In this document: positions 36,901 through 48,000 of the stretch, one piece after another
Numbering within the stretch: position 1 is the stretch's first letter
Layout: every line of letters begins with the position of its first letter
NCBI GenBank assembly: GCA_014529385.2
Contig: CM043953.1
Span: forward strand, 73,187,872 to 73,251,871
Direction: 5' to 3'
Origin: Adiantum capillus-veneris
Lineage: Eukaryota > Streptophyta > Polypodiopsida > Polypodiales > Pteridaceae
DNA: 64,000 bases
Translations under genes and position numbers: made by a program
Notes under the pieces: model-generated
Told to the model about the DNA's origin: nothing
Seen by the model: only the letters and a program-made list of their open reading frames with translations
Databases searched by the model: none

Positions 36901-39900
36901 TACGGTAGTTCCCTGGCACAGTGGGGTCCCCTGCCTTGAAGAGAGGTACAATAGTAGATAATCTCCAGGACTCGGGTAGTCCCTCACACATGACACGGTT
37001 AAACAACCGCGCAAGAACCTCTGACAATAAATCTCTAGCATGTATCAAGTGCTCTGCCACCAAACCATCATGATCATATGCTCTCCTAGTCCTCATCCTG
37101 TCAATGACATTCTTCACCATCTCAGTGGTAAAGAAGGTACTAGTGGCCGGACATGGTTCTAGAGGGTCTGGTAATGGTGGTTGCCCAGGTACTGTATATA
37201 ATGATGCTGCATACTGACCCCAAATCTCGGGAGAGGTAATCACTGGAGGAGGTGAGTGCTCATGGAAGAGACGCCAGGCCTCACCTGAATCTCGACTCAA
37301 AAAGAGCTGATACAAATCACATTCCATCTGGGCTAAAAAGGCCCGCTTCTTCCGTCGCACTAAGCGCCGAAGGGCAATCCGAGACTGTCTATATGTAATG
37401 ACTCCAAGTATAAGCTCGCTCTGAATCTGAACTCTCATCTCTCTGCATTCCTCATCATACCAACTATTCTGAGGCATGTTCCCAGAATGTCTTCTCTAAT
37501 CTGGTTGAGTGTGTGGGTATGCCTCTGCTGCAGCCCCATGCAAGATCTCCGTCAATAAAGTGGTGATCTCTTCCATTGTATATACAGGCTCGGCTGCCCA
37601 CATCCGTCTGTAAATTTCTTCCACATAAACTGAATCCGTCTCTGGTGTAAAAGTATACCGTGTGTGTGCAATCCTCCGTGGTGTCTGAGAGGCACTATAC
37701 TGGAAAGAGATTGAAAAAGTCAGGAGAGCATGGTCCACTGCTACTCCAACAGGCCTAAGACCCACACTGAGATCCTGAATATTAGAGATGAAGCTCGGTG
37801 AAGTCATGACATAGTCCACCGTACTGGCCCCATGTCTGTGTGGAAAGCATGTGAATCCCCCAGACGAAGGAAAAATCTCTAGACCATTAAGTATGGCCAG
37901 ACCATGCGTAGTCGTCATCTCCATGAGGTATCTCCCATACTCTGTGTGCTCTCTATCCTGTGAGTGTCTATCAAGTCCCATCTCCGATATATCCATGTCT
38001 CTAAGCATCTCCTCCGAGGTATCATAAAATACCGTTTGGGAGTTGGCCGTCCTGCATTAAAGTCTCCCAAGAGAATGATATCTCCATCTCTAGAGAACTC
38101 CCATATGTCATCATCAAGTATAGAGAAAGGGGATTGCCCTCTAGGTGAGGTATAGATTGATGTGCTAGGGGGAAAGTAACATATAGCAATGTATAAGAAT
38201 CTGCCTGTCTCAGCTCTCAGTCTCACCCACATGTATCTCGCCTGGTCATCTCTCCGGACAATCTGTAATAGCGGATGCAACTCCTCCTTGAATAAGACTG
38301 CTACCCCTCCTGAACCTCGACTCCCATGCTGGGATCTAGCGTCTGGCCGACAAGCTGTCTCCCATAAATAACCAGTCACATTTGGCATCGACTGTCCAGA
38401 TTTTTGATGTGTCTCTGAGTAAAAGACAATGTCTCTATCTCTGAAGCCATCTTCAAAGGCACCCACATCCAGCCTATATGATCCATTACAATTCCATACC
38501 GCCGTCCGGAGTGTGGTCCCATATTTCTCGCACCGTCATGCTGTGCGTTTTTCCAAAACCACTACTTTTCCTCCTCTATAAAAGGCAATTTTTCCCTTCT
38601 CCCTTGCTGCCTTGATCTCTGGCATCAACTCTTGCATATGTGCTATTTGTGCTAAAGTAAGGTCATCCCCCATAAATATTCCAGTTTTCTTAAGTGCTGG
38701 TCTCTTCTTCAGGAATTCCTTCCTTGTTTCCAAAGTCGGGAAACGCAAAATAAGTGCTTTCTCTTTGACGTTTCCCTTCTCATCCACTCCCTTCTTTCCT
38801 ACTCTCAAAGCACCTGTGCATAGGTTCCGGGATACCAGTAATACGCACATGGAGGGCTCTAGTCCTCCTCTTCTGTTCCTCCTCAATGGTCATATTGATG
38901 ATGGTAGAAGTCTGTGCGGCTTCTGGCATCCGGGCCTTCCCTTTCTTTGCACCTTCAATCCATTTTTCTGCTTCGTCAACTTTATCCTGTGTTTTAGAAA
39001 GGCGCTCCGCCCATGAGGAAGCCTCTTTCGAGTTTAGTTCTTCCCCTTCGCGCAGAGTTTTCACCTGCTCCTTAATATCTTTGAGCTCCTTTAACATCGA
39101 GGGCTGATTTCCCCCTTCCGTTTTGGGCATAATTTTGCAAGCTGCAAGTTCCCCTTTAAGCTCTTCAATCACTGCATCTTTTTCCTTCATGCACTTTTCC
39201 ACATTGGTTTTCCAAGATTCAAAGCTTGCAATTGCCTCATCCAACTTTTTCTGCATAATACATTCCATTACATTCACTTATGCCCGCATTAGAGCCTGCA
39301 TCTCCCCTTTCACATATAGATACATCTCATCATGCTTACCAAGCATCGCTTTATTGAATTCTTTCCTCATATCTGCATACATAGAATTCTTATAACTCTC
39401 TGCGTTTGCGTACATCTCTTTCCTGATGTCATCTCTCATAAAGCTGAGCTCAGATTTAATCATCACTTGAACCCTCTCCATCATTAAATCATCTTGGATT
39501 CTGACGGTTTTCCCTGCCCGCAATGAGCTTGGCGAGAGTATGCTATCTCTGTTCCTCCGCTTGAATGTCGCTTTCATTTTTTGTGGGGTGGTGAAGCCAT
39601 CACCATCCTCGACTGGTTGGTCCATCCGAGAGAGAGGAACAAAGCGAGCACTGAGTCAAGGCCCTCACCAGCAGAGGTCTGGCCTCCGCCCTGGTTGGCC
39701 TAGCCCTCGTCACCAAGTCCTCGCCCTCGTCCTGGCTGACTTGACTGCTCTTGTCCTCGCCCTGGCAGGCTGGTCTCGTCTCGTCGCCCTTGGCTCTTCT
39801 AGCCCTCGCCCTTGGTAGGCAGCTCGCTCTCGCCCTTGGCAGCAGCTCGCCCTCGTCCTTCAGAGGTTAGGGCCCTCGTCCTCGCCCTTGGCAAGCTGCT

Positions 39901-40418
39901 CGCCCTCTTGACACAGGACCAGCAGCTCGACCAGGTCCAGCTACTCGCCCTCGACCAGGTCCAGCAGCTCGCCCCTCGCCTTCGACCAGCAGCTCGCCCC
40001 TTACCTAGGTCTAGCTCGTCCCTCGTCCAGGATCAGCAGCTCGTCTCTAGTCCAGGATCCGCAGCTCGTCCCTCGTCCCTCGTCCAACAGAGAGAGAGCT
40101 CGTCCCTCGTCCTTCGTCCAGCAAGTTGGCAGCGCGAGAGGTGGCCAGCCGGTTTGACTCAGCCTGCTCGCCTTCGCCTCAGTCTCCTCCCCTCAGCCTT
40201 CTCGCCCTCGTCAGCCTGCTCGCCACAGACTGCTCGCCCTCGTCAGGCTGCTCGCCACAGACTGCTCGCCCTCGTCAGGCTGCTCGCCACAGTCTGCTCG
40301 CCCTCGTCAGCCTGCTCGCCCTCGTCCTCAGTCTGCTCGCCCTCAGGCTGCAGCTCGCCTCAGGCTGCTCGCCCAGGTCCAGCGGCTCGCCTCAGGTCCA
40401 GCAGCTCGCCCAGGTCCA

Positions 40419-40484
<66 letters not shown>

Positions 40485-40687
40485 AATGAAATGTTATATT
40501 AACGTCTTCAAAAGGCCAAAATGACCTATGAGACCAAAAATTTACAATGCAGTGAATCTGATACAGGTCTGAGTACGGAAAATAAAAAGAAAAGAAAAGA
40601 TACTAAAAAGGAAACTGCGTATGATATGAGCAGGGGGTGGGAGTAGTGAATGAGGGCTAATATGACACAATGTGGGTATGTGTGTGG

Positions 40688-40742
<55 letters not shown>

Positions 40743-41861
40743 CTAAAATTTAAAATTTGTCAAAAGTTATTAATAGGCCAAAAACAAACCATACCTCTAG
40801 CTTATCTTCCTTTGCACGATGCTCTTTTGGAAGTAACCGAAACTCCTCAGTTAGCCGGAGACACTCTTGTATATTTTCAGGCGATACAAAGTCCATAGCC
40901 ACTTTAATGCAAGACTGCATTGCAAATCAGATTGTTTAAAGCCTGATCCAAGCAAATGGCACAACAGCTTAGTAGGTGCTAACAATCCTATTGTACCTGC
41001 ATATTCCTAACTTGATGAGGGCAGCCTGCTGGAATAAAAATAGCTTCACCAACACGCTGCTCGAACGTCCAAGCTTCAACCCCTGCACATGCTTATAGTT
41101 CAAGATTATGAATGGGCATCAAAATAGGCATAATCTCGAAAATTTTTACCAAATTCATCTTTTAGCCGTCGCTTATGGTATTCAGTAAGATATATAGTCT
41201 GATCATGGACAGGATGAATGACCTGCAAAAGTGTCAAAAAATCACCTGTCATACATCAAATACCTCTTTGTAGATCAAAGGGATGCTTTTTTTTTGGGGG
41301 GGGAGGGGGGGGGGGGGGGGGGGGGGGAGAAGAAGAAGAAGAAGAGAGTTTTATCGCTGTAGGAAACTATCCCAAGACACCTTAAAGATCTAGCCGATGA
41401 GGAGAGTTGAACTCAAGACCTGTTATGAAAATGAAATGAAATGAAATGAAATGTTATATTAACGTCTTCAAAAGGCCATAGTGACCTATGAGACCAGAAA
41501 GTTACAAGGTGGTGGATCTGATACAAAGTCAGAGAAACAAAATAACCTAATCAACAGTACAAAACAAAGATATATATTATGGGATTCTAGATAGGTCGAT
41601 GTGAGCTAAGCCGAAAAACTGAGCAAGAATGGGCAGCTAGTTGGGATAGCTGAGTCACAAAAGATCTAGCATCGGTCGTTGGCGGATCTCATCAATTTCC
41701 TCCATGGTTAGTAGTCTGACCGGGCGTTGTGCATGCCTGGCCAGCGTGCTCTGAATCTTTTGACGTAGCCTCCATCGATGTTGTGTAGTCCTGCGCAGTC
41801 GTGGGCGCCTAGATTTCCCCAGCTCAATCGCTTGGTCAATCAGTGTGCCTCTGATGTGAGA

Positions 41862-41894
<33 letters not shown>

Positions 41895-42037
41895 GCTCTG
41901 CTGTGGGAGTGGCTCTTGCGGCTGTCCCGTGTCTGCTCTGAAGAAGTCTGTAATCCGTCTTTGAGACTGGTTAGCCTCGCCATTCATCAGGCTCTCTCTG
42001 TGTCTGCGCAGCTCGAGCAAGAACATACCCAGGCATC

Positions 42038-42077
<40 letters not shown>

Positions 42078-45000
42078 AATGATATATTAACGTCTTCAAA
42101 AGGCCAAAATGACCTATGAGACCATCAGATACAAAGTGGTGAATCTAATATAATGCCTGAAGTACAAGTACAAAAAAGTACTGAATGTAAAATGTGAAAA
42201 TGAAAATGAAGTGTGAAATGTGAAATGTGAAATGTAGAATAGGCCCTCAATGACACTCTGGGTGTCGTGCTAGAATGCCTCTGATCCTCTGCTGGAGTCT
42301 CCGTCGATGGAGTGTGCTCCTATGTCTCGGTCGTGGTCGTCTCAATCTACCGAGCTCAGTCGCCCTGTCAATGAGGGTGCCTATCGTATGAATGTGAGTA
42401 TAACTCTGTGCTGGTGGTTGGTCTCCTGACTCCCTCGATCCAAAGAAATTTGTGATCTGTCTCTGTGACTGTCGTACTCCATGTCTCCTCAACAGACTAT
42501 CTCTATGTCGATGTAGCTAAAGTAGATATAAGCCAAGGCATCTCTGATCCTGATACCTCATGACTCTATCTAGGGGTCCAAAACCCTCCCTGAATAAGCA
42601 ATGGAAGCGCCCTTGTATCTCATAATACACAGTGCAGTGGCATATGTAGTGTAGCTCTGTCTCTGGCTCTCTATCGCATAGTTGGCATATCCTATCCTCC
42701 GGTGGTATCCCTCTGAATCTACCCATCTCAATCTCCAGCTGGTGTGAGGATGTGCGAATCTGACCAATAGCACATCGCAAACCATGAGACAAATGAGTGT
42801 CCATGTAGCTCGAATGAATCACAAACCCATCTCCCGAAAGTTGGAGAAGATGCTCTTTGTAGAAAGCCCTCTTCGTGCCCAACTCCTGCATCGGCTCTAC
42901 CCATGTCCTCCTGGTGTCCAACTGTATAAGATCCTGATGAATGAGTCTAGTGATCTCCGTCTGTGTGACTGGCAGGGAGGGTGCATCCAGGGAATACTGA
43001 AAAGGAGGCAGTCTATCCATGCTGAGACCATGCCTCTGAAACCATGAGGTCATCTGCGCATACCAACATGATGCATCTCCTTGCATCGCTAACTGTCTAG
43101 AAGACTCAAGAGCCAATCTAGTATATCTGCCTCTGTGTATCCCATAGACTGTGCATAAAGGACACTGATCTAGTAAGAGCCTCAATCTCAATAGGAGGGG
43201 CGGCTACCTCCGCTCGAATAATCGCATGTGGTACGGAGGCCTTGGCTCTAATCATCCGGGATATCATAAATACAAAGGGTCTCTCCATGTTCCTCCAATT
43301 GTCATGATTCACAGATGGTCCCCAAACTTGGACCCCATAAAGCATAGCTGAAGCAAGCAAAGTATCAAAGAGCCATAGCTTTGTTCGTGGTTCTTGAAAC
43401 TGAACCTGCGAACACATCCTCTCTAACCCTCCCAATGCCGCATAGGCTCTGGACAGTCTAGTCTCTGCTGCTCTCCTCAGAGTAAACCTCGGTCCCGTGA
43501 ATACCACCCCCAGATATGTATATGCATCTGTGTACTCCACAGTGTCCTGACCATATACGAGTGTAGGTGCCGATCTCTTGACCCACTGTGGTGTGGTGTT
43601 AAACACCATAACCTTGGTTTTACCAAGGTTTACAGACATTCCACTATCCTCTGCAAAGTTGTGCAGTGCATCCAACTGTCTCTGCATGCCCTCTGGTGAC
43701 TCTGATATCAACACAATATCATCAGCATATAATAACAAAGGGATCCATGCGCCTCTCTCGCCCTCTCTGTCAATGTAGTCAGAAACCCCATCTACATACA
43801 TCCCAAATAGTGTAGGGGAAAAAGGACACCCCTGTTTCACTCCAACAGTGGAATGAACAATGTCAGAAATACCCTCAAGAGTGCGTACATGGCCAGTCAC
43901 TGAGTCGTATAAAGCCATGATCCCCCATATGATCTCTGTGGGTACTCCCAACATCAGTAGCCTGCACATCAATCGGGCCCTCGGCACTGTGTCAAATGCT
44001 TTGCAGAAGTCCACAAAGCAACAATACATCCGTCTCCCATGTGCTCGACCCTCAATAATGGCTATGAGTGTAAGAATATGGTCCAAAGTGGAAAAACCCC
44101 TCCTGAATCCAACCTGTCCAACCTGTCTTGCTGTTCGTATGCCCTTATTTTCTGCCCATTTACTCAGTTGCTGTTCAAGAATGGATGCATACAACCGTGC
44201 CAATGTGTGCTCTATCATAATAGTACGGTAGTTCCCTAGCACCGTGGGGTCCCCTGCCTTGAAGAGAGGTACAATAGTAGATAATCTCCAAGACTCGGGT
44301 AGTCCCTCACACATGACAAGGTTAAACAACCTCGCAAGAACCTCTGACAGTAAATCTCTAGCATGTATCAAGTGCTCTGCCACCAAACCATTATGATCAT
44401 ATGCTCTCCTAGTCCTCATCCTGTCAATGGTGTTCTTCACCATCTCAGTGGTAAAGAAGGTACTAGTGGCTGGACATGGCTCTAGAGGGTCTGGTAAAGG
44501 TGGTTGCCGAGGTACTGTATATAATGATGCTGCATACTGACCCCAAATCTCCGGAGAAGTAATCACTAGAGGAGGTGAGTGCTCATGAAAGAGACGCCAG
44601 GCCTCACCTGAATCTCGACTCAAAAAGAGCTGATACAAATCACGTTCCATCTGGGCTAAAAAGGCCCGCTTCTTCCGTCGCACTAAACGCCGAAGGGCAA
44701 TCCGAGACTGTCTATATGTAATGACTCCAAGTATAAGCTCGCTCTGAATCTGAACTCTCATCTCTTTGCACTCCTCATCATACCAACTATTCTGAGGCAT
44801 GCTCCCAAAACGTCTTCTCTGATCTGGTTGAGTGTGCGGGTATGCCTCTGCTGCTGCCCCATGCAAGATCTCTGTCAATAGAGTGGTGATCTCCTCCACG
44901 GTATATACAGGCTCGGCTGCCCACATCCGACTGTAAATCTCCTCCACATAAACCGAGTCCGTCTCTGGTGTAAAAGTATACCGTGTGTGTGCAATCCTCC

Positions 45001-48000
45001 GTGGTTTCTGAGAGGCACTGTACTGGAAAGAGACTGAAAAAGTCAAGAGAGCATGGTCCATTGCTACTCCAACAGGTCTAGGTCCCACACTGAGATCCTG
45101 AATACTAGAGATGAAGCTCGGTGAAGTCATGACATAGTCCACTGTACTGGCCCCATGTCTGTGTGGAAAGCATGTGAATCCCCTAGACGAAGAAAAAATC
45201 TCTAAACCATTAAGTATGGCCAAACCATGCGTAGTCGTCATCTCCATGAGATATCTCCCATACTCTGTGTGCTCTCTATCTTGTGAGTGTCTGTCAAGCC
45301 CCATCTCCGATTGTCACGTGACACATCCCAACCCTATGTGTCCGTGGACAAGCTACACCATAACAGGGTTTCCGTCAAGTCCAGTCAAGTTAGATTAGGA
45401 GTGATCTGGCACTTTTGTGAGTCTATTCGTAGACCGTGCATGCCCAGTCACTCAGTGTAGATGCATATCCTCTGGTTGCATAAGCATAAGCATAAGCATT
45501 TCCATCAGATTCCATCGGAGTCAATTTGGGGAATTTTCAGATGACTTTATCCCATTTTTCCCTATTTTTGACATTTTTCACTTATTTATTGAGTGACTTT
45601 TGTTGGGTACTCAGTAGGGCAAATTGGGTAAGTTAATTTATAAGCAAACCGAAGTTAGCACAAATTGGCAGATGAGCAAAGACACACAGCAGGCTTCCCC
45701 AAGCAACAGGTGTCCCACCCTCTCTCAGCAAGAACCCTCTCCATCCCCTTGGCGAGGCCAACCCCTCAAGGCTAGCGTTTTCATCATAGAGCACTTCTCC
45801 ATCTCTGGCATGTCCAAGATCTGCCATCGCCATCCCTCTGGCTGCCCTAGCGTTTCCTCACATGCAAGAGATCGCCAGCAAGTAGAAAAAGGCCAGCGTT
45901 TTCACCTTGGAAGCATCAGCGTTTTTGCCATCCACTAACGCCAGATAAATCCCAGTCAAGGCAGCGATTTCATCAAGCCATTTGCAGCAGGTCATCATAG
46001 CCGGGTAAGGGTTTCTTAAGCACTTGAAAACCTGCAGTTTTCAGCCAGAACCCCTCTGCTGTCCAGCGTTTTTCAGCAAGGAATTTCGCCCCAAAAACGC
46101 AGCCAAAAAGCAGAGGACAGCAGCGTTTTTCATCACCCTTTCGACCCCGACCAAAACAGTCATTTTCAGCCACTAACACAGCGAGAAAACAGCCATCTTC
46201 AGCCACCAAGAAGATCCCAGATTTCAGCCTAAGTCGCCGCCGTCATCGTCGTCGTCGTCGTCGGCATAGTCCCATTGCATCAGTCCATTGCATTTGCATT
46301 GTACGCATTTGTGCAATCAAGTAGACCACTCTCGCCGACGAGAGTGGGGCCTTCGGAGGAGGGTTTTACAACCTCTCGGTGTCGTATCTCTTCTCTCTCC
46401 TTCTCTCAGTCTCATTCACTTGCACGCACAATCCACTCACTTTGTTCGTGACCACAGCACTCTACAGACGGAAAGCTCTCTCTTTCCCTAAGAACTAAAA
46501 GGAACCTTGAGCAGTAAAGATCACTAATCTTGAGAAAATACAACATTTATTCCGCTGCACCTTACATTGGTATCAGAGCTTTGGAAGTGTTCTGCATTAC
46601 TCAAGGAAAGAACCACAAGAACCACAAGAATTTTTTTTGCTTGTTGCGGTCGCACGAACCCAAGTTTACTTGGGCGTGGCGATTCCTAATCGTGTTTTGT
46701 TGAAGAGTGACAGGAATCCCAAGAAAGAAGGGCTTGTCCAGCCTCCCCTTGTGTCTCTTTTCACTCATTGAGAGCGGACCGTGCACTTAGCGGCCGGCCA
46801 ATCGACGTGAGGTGGGAAAAAGCAACCTTGGTGTGAGCGCAAGGCCACCAAGGGGTGCGCCCGCAGAAAAGGGTAGAACTCGGGTGAAGAGAAGATCCTT
46901 CTCCAACGCGATTTGCAAGCGAAAGAAACCCTCAAGAACCTCAAGACCTCAAGACCCAAGTTCCTCGTGAACTTAAGAACCAAAGATCCTAGTGCATGGT
47001 CGTCACCCGAAGCGGCATGGATACTTCGCATTCAGGTGATGAGCATGAGAGAGGCGACGAAGGATTCTCCCCACCAGGAGATTTTTCCAACCCTCGCCCT
47101 TCACCATCTACGCAACGAGTTGTCCTCACTCCTATGGAGATGATGGTCAAATCGATGTTGGACATGATGGCACAACAACAAGAAACGAATCGAGGTACCT
47201 TGGCACAACTCGCAAGCAAAGCAGATGAACAAGCAACAAAGGACCGTGCACAAGAAGCCAAGGACCGCGAGCGCGATGAAAGAAACGACAAACTTGCTGC
47301 ACAAGAAGAAGAGAATCGACTTGCTCAAGAACGTGAGCGCATTGCTCTTGCCGCAAGACAAGAAGAACATCGACTTGCTCTCGAACGCGAGCGCATTGCT
47401 CTTGCCGCAAGACAAGAAGAACAGCGACTTGCTCTCGAACGCGAGTGCGCTAAACGAAAAGAACGCAAAGCAGAAAGGGACGCCGAGCGAGAAGCTCAAA
47501 GGAAGATTCGTCATCAAGAATTTATTTCCCAAGTCCTAGCCTCGAAGACCGAATCACCCAAAGGTCGTGGGAGTTCGTCAAGTGGCGCAAGCCACGAGGC
47601 GGATTCACACAATCCAGTCACAGAGAAGTTGACTTTCAGTAAGTATGACGGTAAGATGGATGCTACTATTATTCATTCTTAGTTGCATCAATTTAATGCT
47701 TATTTTGTGACAACTAAGAAAACAGGCAACAACAAAGTTTTGACGGGAGCTATGTACCTTGCCGGTGATGCCATAAATTGGTATCAGGCTTGGCAAGAGG
47801 CACAGCTAGCCGCGCACCTAGAGGTAGCCGACGATCTCACGTCCCTCTCTTTTAGTTGGGCTGATTTCCAATACAAGCTCAAGACGCGGTTTATGCCACC
47901 TCAGTACCTTGCACGACTAAAGGACGATTGGCGAGCTCTCAAGCAAAACGGTACGTCGGTTATGTCTTTCTCTAATCGGGTTTTGCAGCTCGGCACTCAA

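Larger units (their letters stand above)
34742..40423 (-). mobile_element. LINE copy L3, near full length (3' UTR, ORF2, ORF1, 5' UTR)
   Basis: The 3' end lies against (GA)n 34721-34741 and the 5' end against (GA)n 40424-40480. On the minus strand, in order: a GC-rich repetitive 5' UTR (about 40423-39640), ORF1 (39625-38536), ORF2 with APE-type endonuclease, RT and a C-terminal zinc finger (about 38500-34916), and a ~170-base 3' UTR ending AACGTTAATATATCATTTCA-like before the TC tract. Both ORFs carry lesions. It is very similar to L6, with which it shares a frameshift. It lies in the last intron of the JmjC gene, in sense orientation. Confidence 0.85.
22560..40794 (-). other. Giant last intron of the JmjC gene (about 18.2 kb)
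   Basis: Lies between exon 40914-40795 (donor GAG/GTATGG) and terminal exon 22559-22491, in phase 0. It holds LINE copies L1-L4, plus-strand 3' fragments P3 and P4, a decayed gypsy element with its 3' LTR, a solo LTR, and several tandem repeats. Confidence 0.75.
42074..45311 (-). mobile_element. LINE copy L6, 3' segment (interrupted by the gypsy element)
   Basis: From the 3' end at the GA tract through zinc finger, RT and most of EN, up to the target duplication CCGAT at 45307-45311, where the LTR element begins. It continues at 53162-53231 and is then 5'-truncated in EN at another GA tract (53232-53288). It is close to L3 throughout and in the sense orientation of the host gene. Confidence 0.85.

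Noticed and set aside
39812-40524. Long plus-strand frames rich in Arg, Ser, Leu and Pro
   Set aside because: They are shadows of the repetitive GC-rich LINE L3 5' UTR on the opposite strand.
46201-46500. Plus-strand frames within the LTR (and the same at 52620-53086)
   Set aside because: Present in both LTRs, no family motif, and consistent with non-coding U3/R/U5 sequence.
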